DNA of 64,000 nucleotides from positions 1-64,000 of the forward strand of contig NZ_JACORU010000010.1 in the NCBI RefSeq assembly GCF_014297445.1. The letters run 5' to 3'. This DNA is from Ramlibacter albus. GTDB lineage: Bacteria; Pseudomonadota; Gammaproteobacteria; Burkholderiales; Burkholderiaceae_C. Below, piece after piece: positions 1-7,878 of the stretch (position 1 is its first letter; each line of letters starts with the position of its first letter). A model generated the notes under the pieces. It was not told where the DNA came from. It saw only the letters and a program-made list of their open reading frames with translations, and did not search any database. A program made the position numbers and the translations under genes.

Positions 1-683
1 CCGCGCCAACGCCCGCGCCAACGCCCGCGCCAACGCCTGCGCCGACTCCTGCGCCAACTCCTGCACCGACGCCTGCACCGACGCCTGCACCGACGCCTGC
101 ACCGACGCCTGCACCGACGCCTGCGCCAACGCCCGCGCCGACGCCTGCGCCGACTCCCGCACCGACGCCTGCGCCCACGCCTGCGCCCACGCCTGCACCG
201 ACGCCCGCACCAACGCCCGCACCAACGCCCGCACCAACGCCCGCACCAACGCCCGCACCAACGGCACCGCCGGCCGCAGCTCCGGTCGCAACACCGTCGT
301 TGCCTGTCACGGCAGCCCCAGCGACGCAGGCGGACGACAGCGCCGGCGCGCAGCCGCGCTTCGTCTCGCTGCTCGTGCGCGACCTCGAGAACTCACTTCT
401 TGCCAGGACGCCGCTCAAGACCGACACGGTGGCCTTCGACAAACCCGCGACGCCGGCCGACCTGCAATGCTCCGTTGCGCAGAACGCGGCGCCCGCAACC
501 ACTCGCGCGTCCGCATCACAAGCCGCGAGCGTGGGCAGCGGGGCCGCCACGCAGCTGATGGGAGGTGCGCGCGCCGCGGTGCTGCTGCCGCCGCCGTCGG
601 ACGCCGCACCGATCACTTTCGAGGACCCCAACAGCTGCCCGGCCGGCCGCGCCGCGGACGGCACCTGCGAACGCCCGCGCTAG
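1..683 (+). CDS. Partial protein with Ala-Pro-Thr-Pro repeat tract (C-terminal part)
   Basis: The reading frame is open from the window edge (codons begin at position 3) to a TAG at 681-683, so the start lies upstream. The first part encodes at least 21 tandem Ala-Pro-Thr-Pro units, followed by about 140 residues rich in Ala, Pro and Thr. Two late cysteines sit in NSCPAGRAADGTCERPR at the C-terminus. Long AP/TP tracts are typical of extended linkers in secreted or envelope proteins, which is an inference here. I do not recognise the C-terminal part as a known family. It ends 18 bp before the permease gene, so co-transcription is possible. Confidence 0.6.
   Translation, partial: APTPAPTPAPTPAPTPAPTPAPTPAPTPAPTPAPTPAPTPAPTPAPTPAPTPAPTPAPTPAPTPAPTPAPTPAPTPAPTPAPTPAPTAPPAAAPVATPSLPVTAAPATQADDSAGAQPRFVSLLVRDLENSLLARTPLKTDTVAFDKPATPADLQCSVAQNAAPATTRASASQAASVGSGAATQLMGGARAAVLLPPPSDAAPITFEDPNSCPAGRAADGTCERPR
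3..254 (+). repeat. 12-bp tandem repeat encoding (APTP)n
   Basis: There are 21 complete 12-bp units (Ala-Pro-Thr-Pro), beginning before the window. Units differ only at synonymous positions. Blocks of identical units occur side by side: five copies of GCACCGACGCCT at 63-122 and four of GCACCAACGCCC at 207-254. This suggests repeated local slippage under selection for the protein sequence. Confidence 0.9.
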
Positions 684-701
684 GCAGGCCACAATCGGCG
701 C

Positions 702-3209
702 GTGCTGCGCCTCCTCCTCGCCTTTTCCTGGCCCGAGCTGCGCCACCACCCGTGGCGCAACGCGGCCGCGGTGCTGGCGGTCATGCTCGGCGTCGCGCTT
801 GCGTTCGCGGTGCAGCTGATCAACGCCTCGGCGCTCGGCGAGTTCTCCAGCGCGATGCGCTCCATCAACGGCGAGCCCGACGTGGAACTGCGCGCCGTGC
901 AGGGCGGCTTCGACGAAGCGCTGTACGGCAAGGTCGGGACCGACCGCGCGGTCGCGGTCGCAAGCCCCGTGCTCGAAGTGCAGACCTTCGCGGCCGGCGA
1001 AGCGAAGCAGCGCGTCGCCTTGCGCGTGCTGGGCATCGACGCACTGTCGGTGACGAGCATCGCGCCCGGGCTGATGCCCACGCCCGCCAGCGGCAGCGAC
1101 CGCTTCGAGCTGTTCGCGCCCGGGGCCGTCTACCTCAACGCGTCCGCCCGGCAGCAACTCGGCTCAGGCACGATCGAGTTGCAGGCCGGTATGTCGATGA
1201 AGCGTGTGCGCGTCGCGGGCGCGGTCGCGGCCGGCGGCGGGCCGCTCGCGGTGATGGACATCGGCGCGGCGCAGGAGCTGTTCGGCCGCATCGGCGAACT
1301 CACGCGCATCGACGTGCGGCTGCAGCCCGGCGTGCAGCGGGAGGACTTCATCAGGTCGCTCGCCCTGCCCGCGAACGTGCAGGCTGCGCAGCCCGGCGAT
1401 GCTGCGGCGCGCGTCGGCGAGCTCTCGCGCGCGTACCGCGTGAACCTCACGGTGCTCGCGCTCGTCGCGCTGTTCACCGGGGCCTTCCTCGTTTTCTCGG
1501 TGCTTGCACTCGCGGTCGCGCGGCGCGCGCCGCAGTTCGCGCTGCTCGGCGTGCTCGGGCTCACGGCGCGCCAGCGCAGGCAGCTCGTGCTGGCCGAGTC
1601 GCTGCTGCTCGGTGCGTTCGGCAGCGTGCTGGGCATTGCGCTCGGCACCGGGCTGGCCGCGCTCGCGCTGCGTGTGCTCGGCGGCGACCTCGGCGGGGGC
1701 TACTTCCCCGGTGTTGCCCCGCAACTGCAGTTCAGCGCGGTTGCTGCCTTCGTGTACGGCAGCCTCGGCATGGCGGCCGCGGCCGCCGGGGGCTGGTGGC
1801 CGGCGCGCGCGGCAGCGCGGCTTCCGCTTGCGCAGACGCTGAAGGGCCTTGGCACCGCGAGCACGCACACGCCCCGCCGCGCGTGGAGCCTGCTGCTCGT
1901 GGCCGCCGCGGCCGCATTCGCTTTCATGCCACCCGTCGCCGGGCTTCCGCTGGCCGCCTACCTCTCGATCGGCCTGTTGCTGGTCGGCGGCATCACGGCC
2001 CTGCCCTCCGCCGTGGGCTTGCTGTACGACCGCGTCGCGCCGCGCGTGGCGCATCGCGCCTTGCCGCTGCTCGCGGTGGAGCGGGCGCGCCGCGTGCGCG
2101 AGAGCGCGGCCATCGCGGTGAGCGGTGTGGTGGCGGCGCTCAGCCTCGCCGTTGCGTTGACCGTGATGGTGGCGAGCTTTCGCGAGTCGATGATCCGCTG
2201 GCTCGACGTGCTGCTGCCCGCGGACCTCTACGCGCGTACGGCGGTGTCGGCGGGTGCGGCGGAGGCGGTGTTCTTCACGCCGGCGTTCCTGGAGGGCGTG
2301 AAGCAGGTGCCCGGCGTGGAGCGTGTGCAGGTGCAGAGGATGCGCTCGCTGCAGCTCGCGGCCGAGCGGCCTGCGGTGACGCTGCTGGTGCGCGAAGTGG
2401 GCAAGGCGGACGAGACGCTGCCGATGGTGGAAAGCACCCGATCGTCAGCCGCCGCTTCAGGTGTGCCCGTGTGGGTGAGCGAGGCCGTCGTCGACCTTTA
2501 TGGTGCCAAAGTCGGTGAGCCGCTGCACGCACTGGAACGCGCTTTCGGCGGCGCGAAGTTCGTCGTCGCGGGCATCTGGCGCGACTACGTGCGGCAGACC
2601 GGCGCCATCGTGATCGACCGCGCCGACTACGTGAAGCTCACCGGCGACGCGCGCGCGAACGAGCTGCACCTGTGGCTCACGCCCGGCGCCGATGCCTCCG
2701 ACGTGCAGCAACGCATCCGCGCGCTCGCACCCGACGTGCCGGGGCTCGAGTTCGCATCGGCGTCGCAGTTGCGCGCCGTCTCGCTGCGCATCTTCGACCG
2801 CAGCTTCGCGGTGACGTACTGGCTGCAGGCGGTGGCCATCGGCATCGGCCTCTTCGGCGTGGCGGCGAGCTTCTCGGCGCAGGTGCTGGCGCGGCGCAAG
2901 GAGTTCGGGTTGCTCGCGCACCTCGGGCTCACGCGCAGGCAGGTCCTGGCCGTCGTCGCCGGCGAAGGCGCGGCGTGGACGGTGATCGGCTCCGCCGCGG
3001 GCCTGGTGCTCGGCCTGGCCGTGTCGGTGGTACTGGTGCACGTGGTCAACCCACAGAGCTTCCATTGGACGATGGACATGCAGGTGCCATGGGTGCGGCT
3101 GACCTTGCTGTGCGTGGCCGTTGTCGCCGCCGGCACGTTCACGGCGTGGGTCGCGGGGCGAGCTGCCGCGAGCCGTGACGCCGTGCTCGCGGTGAAGGAG
3201 GACTGGTGA
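702..3209 (+). CDS. FtsX-type ABC transporter permease (AttFG/LolCE-like, fused double domain)
   Basis: This 835-residue membrane protein has the layout of a double FtsX/MacB permease. It has an N-terminal membrane anchor (about residues 17-40) and a large periplasmic segment. A central group of helices (about 245-500) follows, then a second periplasmic segment and three C-terminal helices (about 705-825). Such permeases work with a separate ATPase to move lipids, lipoproteins or peptides across the envelope. The start is GTG at 702. It overlaps the next gene, an AttH-like lipocalin, which fits the AttEFGH arrangement, but no ATPase gene is adjacent within the window. Exact substrate unknown. 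Confidence 0.85.
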   Translation: MLRLLLAFSWPELRHHPWRNAAAVLAVMLGVALAFAVQLINASALGEFSSAMRSINGEPDVELRAVQGGFDEALYGKVGTDRAVAVASPVLEVQTFAAGEAKQRVALRVLGIDALSVTSIAPGLMPTPASGSDRFELFAPGAVYLNASARQQLGSGTIELQAGMSMKRVRVAGAVAAGGGPLAVMDIGAAQELFGRIGELTRIDVRLQPGVQREDFIRSLALPANVQAAQPGDAAARVGELSRAYRVNLTVLALVALFTGAFLVFSVLALAVARRAPQFALLGVLGLTARQRRQLVLAESLLLGAFGSVLGIALGTGLAALALRVLGGDLGGGYFPGVAPQLQFSAVAAFVYGSLGMAAAAAGGWWPARAAARLPLAQTLKGLGTASTHTPRRAWSLLLVAAAAAFAFMPPVAGLPLAAYLSIGLLLVGGITALPSAVGLLYDRVAPRVAHRALPLLAVERARRVRESAAIAVSGVVAALSLAVALTVMVASFRESMIRWLDVLLPADLYARTAVSAGAAEAVFFTPAFLEGVKQVPGVERVQVQRMRSLQLAAERPAVTLLVREVGKADETLPMVESTRSSAAASGVPVWVSEAVVDLYGAKVGEPLHALERAFGGAKFVVAGIWRDYVRQTGAIVIDRADYVKLTGDARANELHLWLTPGADASDVQQRIRALAPDVPGLEFASASQLRAVSLRIFDRSFAVTYWLQAVAIGIGLFGVAASFSAQVLARRKEFGLLAHLGLTRRQVLAVVAGEGAAWTVIGSAAGLVLGLAVSVVLVHVVNPQSFHWTMDMQVPWVRLTLLCVAVVAAGTFTAWVAGRAAASRDAVLAVKEDW

Positions 3210-4264
3210 TGCTGCGCCGCCGAGAGTGGCTCGCCGCCCTGCCCGCAACACTGGCGGCGCATCCCGCGCGCGCCCTGCCACACGCGCGACTCGCCTTTCC
3301 CCGCGACCACGGCTCGCACCCGGACCATCGCACCGAGTGGTGGTACATCACCGGCCATGCAAGCGCAGGCACGCGCGAGTTCGGTTTCCAGGTGACCTTC
3401 TTCCGCTCGCGCGTGGATGCGACGCAAGCCATGCAGTCACGCTTCGCGGCGAAGCAACTCGTGTTCGCGCACGCGGCTGTCACGGACGTGCAAGGCAAGC
3501 GCCTGCTGCACGACCAGCGCATCGCCCGCCAGGGCTTCGGCATCGCCGAAGCCGCGCAAGGCGATGCGCAGCTGCAGTTGCGTGACTGGAGCCTGCACCG
3601 CGCGCCGGACGGCAGCTGGCAGGCCCGCATCCCCGCGGGCGAGTTCACGCTCGACCTGCGCTTCGAGCCCACGCAGCCCGTGCTGCTGCAAGGCGCGCAG
3701 GGCCTCTCACGCAAGGGCCCCGAGGAGAAACAGGCGAGCTACTACTACAGCCAGCCGCAACTGCGTGCGACGGGCCGGCTCGCGGTGCAAGGTACATCGA
3801 TGGACGTCCAGGGACGCGCGTGGCTGGACCACGAGTGGAGCGAAGAGCTGCTGCACCCCGAAGCCGCGGGCTGGGACTGGATCGGCATGAACCTGGACGA
3901 CGGCGGCGCGCTCACCGCTTTCCGGTTGCGGCGCAAGGACGGCACGGCCTTGTGGGACGGCGGCAGCTTCCGCGCGGCGAACGGCTCGACCTATATCGCA
4001 AGCCGGGGGGAGACGGAATTCAGCCCGCAACGGCGCTGGACGAGCCCCTTGTCGAAGGCGACTTATCCGGTGGAATGGATGGTGAGGACGCCGGCCGACT
4101 TCTATACGGTGCGCGCCGTCGTCGACAACCAGGAGCTGGACAGCCGCCCGAGCACGGGCGCGATCTACTGGGAAGGCCTCGCGGACCTGCTGGACAGCAA
4201 GGGCCGTCGCGTGGGGCGCGGCTACCTGGAGATGACGGGCTATGCGCAGCCGCTGCGGATCTAG
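3209..4264 (+). CDS. AttH/CrtC-like lipocalin-domain protein
   Basis: A 351-residue protein of the carotenoid 1,2-hydratase/AttH lipocalin-like family. Conserved signatures are TEWWYITGH near residue 45 and WLDHEWSEE near residue 207. The N-terminus (LRRREWLAALPATLAAHPARA) looks like a twin-arginine or Sec export signal. The ATG at 3209 overlaps the permease TGA and follows an AAGGAGGA ribosome site, so I prefer it to the GTG one codon earlier. The coupling suggests a periplasmic partner of the transporter, as in AttEFGH systems. Despite the CrtC resemblance there is no carotenoid gene nearby, so hydratase activity is not implied. Confidence 0.85.
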   Translation: MLRRREWLAALPATLAAHPARALPHARLAFPRDHGSHPDHRTEWWYITGHASAGTREFGFQVTFFRSRVDATQAMQSRFAAKQLVFAHAAVTDVQGKRLLHDQRIARQGFGIAEAAQGDAQLQLRDWSLHRAPDGSWQARIPAGEFTLDLRFEPTQPVLLQGAQGLSRKGPEEKQASYYYSQPQLRATGRLAVQGTSMDVQGRAWLDHEWSEELLHPEAAGWDWIGMNLDDGGALTAFRLRRKDGTALWDGGSFRAANGSTYIASRGETEFSPQRRWTSPLSKATYPVEWMVRTPADFYTVRAVVDNQELDSRPSTGAIYWEGLADLLDSKGRRVGRGYLEMTGYAQPLRI

Positions 4265-4269
4265 CGAAC

Positions 4270-4449
4270 CTAGTGGGACGACATCAGCGTCCACAGGCCG
4301 ATCACGAGGCAGCCCACGGCGATCGCATAGAGGATCTTGCTGACCAGCGCGTTCGGCACGTCCTGCGGCCGGCGCGAGAAGAAGAGCCCCGCCGCGGCGG
4401 CGAGGACGGCGAAGAGGATGGGAAAGAGGCTGGTGGGAATGGAGCTCAT
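4270..4449 (-). CDS. Small two-helix membrane protein
   Basis: A 59-residue protein starting MSSIPTSLFPIL, preceded by a good GGGAGG ribosome site at 4458-4463. It has two hydrophobic segments (about residues 7-24 and 38-55) joined by a short basic loop with SRRPQDVPN. Longer in-frame starts exist, but the ribosome site favours this ATG. It converges on the lipocalin gene with only 5 bp between stops. No function is assigned; it resembles the many small conserved inner-membrane proteins of Burkholderiales. Confidence 0.65.
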   Translation of the reverse strand: MSSIPTSLFPILFAVLAAAAGLFFSRRPQDVPNALVSKILYAIAVGCLVIGLWTLMSSH

Positions 4450-4560
4450 CGAAAAAACCTCCCGGAGGCAAACCGATGGGTTCAGTCTGCCCCCGGGAGC
4501 GCCCGAGGGGGGTGGGCCTTGATCCACCTGCCGCGTAAGCCTTGCGCTACACGGCCGGCA

Positions 4561-4836
4561 TCAAAGGCGCGCCACGCCCGGCAGGATGGCCACGAGCTTG
4601 CCGTTGACGTACAGCGCGCCTTCGGGGGCGCCTGCCTCGTTGTGCAGCGCGTGGAACTCGACGCTGGCGAGCGTCTCGTCGGTTTCGAGGGCTGCCGCAT
4701 GGGCTGCGGCACGAGCGGCGGCGATGCGGGCGAGGCCCTCGCCGGCGGCGCGCAGCACTGCGGCAGCCAGGAAGAGCAGCGTGGCGCTGAAGGGACGGGC
4801 CAGATCGGGAGCGGCCCAGCTCAGGGTCTTGGTCAT
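4561..4836 (-). CDS. Small hypothetical protein
   Basis: A 91-residue protein starting MTKTLSWAAPDL, with a CTGGAGAA ribosome site at 4841-4848. It has one moderately hydrophobic, Ala-rich segment (about residues 17-50) and a compact C-terminal part (ASVEFHALHNEAG...YVNGKLVAILPG). I do not recognise a family. Its start follows a strong hairpin plus T-tract and, further upstream, a promoter-like palindromic region, so expression may be controlled by attenuation. Confidence 0.6.
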   Translation of the reverse strand: MTKTLSWAAPDLARPFSATLLFLAAAVLRAAGEGLARIAAARAAAHAAALETDETLASVEFHALHNEAGAPEGALYVNGKLVAILPGVARL

Positions 4837-4849
4837 CGATTTCTCCAGT

Positions 4850-4887
4850 AAAAACAAAACGGCCCGGGGACCAATGCCGCCGGGCCG
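4850..4887 (-). terminator. Rho-independent terminator/attenuator ahead of the 91-aa gene
   Basis: On the minus strand an 8-bp perfect stem (CGGCCCGG at 4860-4867 with CCGGGCCG at 4880-4887, 12-nt loop) runs directly into GTTTTGTTTTT. It lies between the predicted promoter near 5040 and the ribosome site at 4841-4848. It could end upstream transcription or act as an attenuator of the 4561-4836 gene. Confidence 0.7.
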
Positions 4888-5027
4888 CCTTGCCACGCTG
4901 CGCGAATTGCTAACAGGGTGGCACGGCGGACCCGCTTGCGCGGTTGGACTTCATCAGGGACAGCGAAATGGACATGGAAGCGGTGAGGGTTGATCGGAGG
5001 GTGTCGCCGCACAGTGAAACTGACCGG

Positions 5028-5065
5028 CTTGCGCAAATGATAAACAACTCTTTATCTTGCGCAAG
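5028..5065 (-). promoter_or_regulatory. Promoter with large imperfect palindrome
   Basis: CTTGCGCAA and GATAAA (5028-5044) are mirrored by TTTATC and TTGCGCAAG (5051-5065) around a 6-nt centre, with a 2-nt bulge. On the minus strand the same bases give TTGCGC (5064-5059), 16 nt, then TATCAT (5042-5037), a plausible sigma-70 promoter for the 4561-4836 gene. Each arm contains the self-complementary CTTGCGCAAG-type site, as expected of a dimeric regulator. The whole could also fold as RNA. Confidence 0.5.
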
Positions 5066-5119
5066 CGGTATTTATCTGTACCGTTTCGCCGATGCGACAG
5101 CCGGCCTTGCCGGTGCGGA

Positions 5120-5698
5120 TCAGCGCTTGCGCTTGAGGGGTGCCACGTCACGCTGGGATCGTGCCCAGAGGTTGTGGCTGTCTTCGTCAGGAGACTTCGG
5201 CTTGGGGGCGGCAGGGGCCGGCGTGGCGGAAGGCGTGACCAGCACTTCGCCCAGCAGGTCGAGCAATCGCGTTCGCGCGCGCTCGGGGTGGCGGCGGTAA
5301 TAGGTGAGCACCAGCCCGACGATGAAGCGCTCGTCGTCGTCCTGCGGCTGCGGGCTGCTGGGTTGTGCGGCGTTCGCGGCTGTCACTGCTGCCGCAGCTT
5401 GCGCTGCCACTGCGCGCCCGCTCGCGCCGCCGCTGCCGTGCTCGATGTCCATCCACCCCGGCGGCTTGTGGCACTGCTGCTCGAACTGGCGTGCCAGGCG
5501 CTCGCCGATCAAACGCGAGCGGCTCTTGATCTGGCTCCAGTAGGAGGGCTGGACCTGCAGGCGCTCCGCGAAGCGCCTTTCCAGGCCGCGCAGTGTGGCG
5601 GCGTCGGGGTCCTTGACAGTGTTGCGAACGAACTCGTCGAACAGCGCGAGTGCGTTGTCCAGGCGAATCAGCGCCACGTCGCGTGGGGCGGGAGGCAT
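5120..5698 (-). CDS. Hypothetical protein, possible helix-turn-helix DNA-binding
   Basis: A 192-residue protein. Residues about 25-83 (RRFAERLQVQPSYWSQIKSR, then IGERLARQFEQQ and KPPGWMD) look like a lambda-repressor-type helix-turn-helix, with the PPGWMD ending seen in phage-repressor-like bacterial regulators. An Ala/Gln/Pro-rich linker (about 90-120) follows, then a helical region (DDERFIVGLVLTYYRRHPERARTRLLDLL). Function unknown; a regulatory role is inferred from the N-terminal part only. It is divergent from the flavin hydroxylase gene and so is one candidate to bind the palindrome between them. Confidence 0.65.
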   Translation of the reverse strand: MPPAPRDVALIRLDNALALFDEFVRNTVKDPDAATLRGLERRFAERLQVQPSYWSQIKSRSRLIGERLARQFEQQCHKPPGWMDIEHGSGGASGRAVAAQAAAAVTAANAAQPSSPQPQDDDERFIVGLVLTYYRRHPERARTRLLDLLGEVLVTPSATPAPAAPKPKSPDEDSHNLWARSQRDVAPLKRKR

Positions 5699-5777
5699 GG
5701 ACGCCTATGATAAAGCTTCGTTGAGCTGGGGGGCAATGTAGCTCGCGAAGAGGAGGAGAGAGAGCTGTCCGGGTTTG

Positions 5778-5794
5778 ATGCATATGATATGCAT
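5778..5794. promoter_or_regulatory. Perfect palindromic operator on the hydroxylase promoter
   Basis: ATGCATAT-G-ATATGCAT is a perfect 17-bp inverted repeat, 25 bp before the hydroxylase ATG at 5820. It contains TATGAT (5783-5788), a good -10 element, so a protein bound here would block the promoter. MarR- and GntR-type repressors of aromatic hydroxylase genes use sites of this size, and MobR, a MarR-type protein, controls mobA in Comamonas testosteroni. No such regulator gene is adjacent. Confidence 0.6.
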
Positions 5795-5819
5795 ACGTAC
5801 TAAATGCCCGAGCGACGTC

Positions 5820-7778
5820 ATGCAATACCACATCGATGGCTTCCGGCCCGGCGACCCCGACTGGCACCCTGCGGCGCCGGGCATCCGCCGCGAAGGCGAC
5901 CCGCTGCCGCAGACGGTCGACGTCCTGATCGCCGGCTCGGGGCCGGCCGGGCTCTGCCTCGCAGCGCAACTGGCGCGCATCCCGCAAATCCGCACCATGC
6001 TGGTCGAGCCCAAGCTCGCGCCGATGGAAAAGGGCCAGGCGGACGGCATCAGCGTGCGGTCGATGGAGATGTTCCAGGCCTTCGGCTTCGGCGAGAAAGT
6101 CGCGCGCGAGTCCGTCTGGATCAACGAGACCACCTTCTGGGCGCCTGGCGCGAACGTGCCGCTGGCGCGCGCCGCGCGCGTGCAGGACGTGCCCGACGGC
6201 ATCTCCGAAATGCCGCACGTGCTGATCAACCAGGCGCGCGTGCACGACATGTTCCTGGACGTCATGCGCCGTTCGCAAACGCGCCTCGTCCCGGACTATG
6301 GACTGAAGGTCACCGGGCTGCAGGTCGACAACTCGGCCGCCGAATATCCGGTCACGGTCTCGCTGGAACACACCGCGCCCGGGCGGCAAGGCGAAACCGC
6401 CACCGTGCGTGCCAACTATGTCATCGGCTGCGACGGCGCCCGCTCGAGCGTGCGCGCGGCCATCGGCGGTGCGCTGCACGGCGACGCCGCCCACCAGGCC
6501 TGGGGCGTCATCGACATCCTGGCCGTCACGGACTTTCCGGACTGGCGCATGAAGTCGTTCGTGCGCTCGCAGGGCGACGGCATCCTGATGGTCCTGCCGC
6601 GCGAGGGCGGACACCTCGTGCGGCTGTACGTGGAACTCGACGCGCTCGGCGAGCACGAGCGCGCGGCGGACCGCGGGATGGGCCCCGCCGACATCATCGC
6701 CAAGGCGCAGCGGATCCTGCGGCCCTTCCAGCTGGACGTGAAGGAAGTGGTGTGGTGGTCGATCTACGAGATCGGCCACCGCCTGACCGACAAGTTCGAC
6801 GATGTTCCCGAGCACGAGGTGGCCGCACGCACGCCGCGCGTGATGTTGGCGGGCGACGCATGCCACACCCACAGCCCCAAGGCCGGGCAGGGCATGAACG
6901 TCTCGATGGGCGATACGTTCAACCTCGGCTGGAAGCTCATCTCGGTGCTCACCGGCCGGGCCGATGCGTCGCTGCTGCACACCTACTCGGGCGAACGTCG
7001 CGCCGCGGCGAAGGCCCTGGTGGAGTTCGACCACAAGTGGGCGCGCGTCGTCGGCGGGCACGCCGAGGAGGATGCGGCGGCAGGCCTGCCTCGCGTCGCG
7101 CGCGAATTCATCAACAACCTGCCGTTCACCTGCGGGCTGACCGTCCAGTACGAACCAGGCCGCCTCACAGGGCAGGCCGCGCACCAGCACTTGGCCACTG
7201 GATTCGACATCGGCAAGCGTTTCCACTCCGCGCCGGTCGTGAGGCTCGCCGATGCGAAGCCGATGCACCTGGGCCACTGCATCGAGGCCGACGCGCGCTT
7301 TCGCCTGTTCATCTTCGCGCCGGCGTCCGACCGCGGCACGTCCGGCGGCCCGGTCAGCGCCCTGTGCTCCTGGCTCGAACACGATGCGGGCTCCCCACTG
7401 CGCCGCCACACCGCGCCGGGCGAGGACATCGATCGCGTGATCGACACGCGCGCCGTGTTCCAGCAGGGCTTTCGGGACCTGGATTACAGCGCCATGCCGG
7501 CGCTCCTTCGGCCTCGCGTCGGCCGCCTCGGCCTTTGCGACTACGAAAAAGTGTTCTGCAGCGACAGGAAGAGCGGGCAGGACATCTTCGAGATGCGCGG
7601 CATCGACCGCGCTCGCGGCTGCCTGGTCGTGGTACGCCCGGACCAGTACGTCGGACACGTTCTGCCGCTCGACGCCCGCGCGGAACTCGCCGCGTACTTT
7701 GCGGGCATCCTTCGCGATCGGTCGATGCGCGCCCACGCCCATGCCCATGCCATGGGAACAGGTGCGCCTGGCGCATAA
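5820..7778 (+). CDS. mobA: Flavin-dependent aromatic hydroxylase, 3-hydroxybenzoate 4-monooxygenase (MobA) family
   Basis: A 652-residue FAD monooxygenase of the phenol 2-monooxygenase/MobA group. It has the FAD dinucleotide motif VDVLIAGSGPAGL (about residues 34-46), the GQADGI substrate-side motif, and the second FAD motif GDACHTHSPKAGQGMN (about 344-359). The C-terminal thioredoxin-like domain characteristic of this group follows. It resembles C. testosteroni 3-hydroxybenzoate 4-hydroxylase from MQYHIDGFRPG to VVVRPDQYV, which supports the ATG at 5820 over longer starts. Expected reaction: NADPH- and O2-dependent hydroxylation of 3-hydroxybenzoate to protocatechuate. Other meta-hydroxylated substrates are possible, and no ring-cleavage genes are in the window. 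Confidence 0.85.
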   Translation: MQYHIDGFRPGDPDWHPAAPGIRREGDPLPQTVDVLIAGSGPAGLCLAAQLARIPQIRTMLVEPKLAPMEKGQADGISVRSMEMFQAFGFGEKVARESVWINETTFWAPGANVPLARAARVQDVPDGISEMPHVLINQARVHDMFLDVMRRSQTRLVPDYGLKVTGLQVDNSAAEYPVTVSLEHTAPGRQGETATVRANYVIGCDGARSSVRAAIGGALHGDAAHQAWGVIDILAVTDFPDWRMKSFVRSQGDGILMVLPREGGHLVRLYVELDALGEHERAADRGMGPADIIAKAQRILRPFQLDVKEVVWWSIYEIGHRLTDKFDDVPEHEVAARTPRVMLAGDACHTHSPKAGQGMNVSMGDTFNLGWKLISVLTGRADASLLHTYSGERRAAAKALVEFDHKWARVVGGHAEEDAAAGLPRVAREFINNLPFTCGLTVQYEPGRLTGQAAHQHLATGFDIGKRFHSAPVVRLADAKPMHLGHCIEADARFRLFIFAPASDRGTSGGPVSALCSWLEHDAGSPLRRHTAPGEDIDRVIDTRAVFQQGFRDLDYSAMPALLRPRVGRLGLCDYEKVFCSDRKSGQDIFEMRGIDRARGCLVVVRPDQYVGHVLPLDARAELAAYFAGILRDRSMRAHAHAHAMGTGAPGA

Positions 7779-7878
7779 TTGGCCGCAGCGGGGCCCACGG
7801 CAGACGCCCCGCCGCCAAGAGGCTCACCGCCTCCAAGTTCTGCTTCTGTATGGGCGACGCCCATGAAGGAGCCTGACC

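Noticed and set aside
3..254. CRISPR array
   Set aside because: Units are 12 bp with no spacers; it is a coding tandem repeat.
467..2518. 683-codon open frame on the plus strand over the permease gene
   Set aside because: Arg/Ala/Gly-rich low-complexity translation in another frame of a clear membrane-protein gene; typical antisense or shifted shadow in G+C-rich DNA.
5187..7748. 853-codon minus-strand open frame opposite the hydroxylase gene
   Set aside because: The hydroxylase on the plus strand has full family motifs; the minus translation is His/Arg/Gly-rich with no domain.
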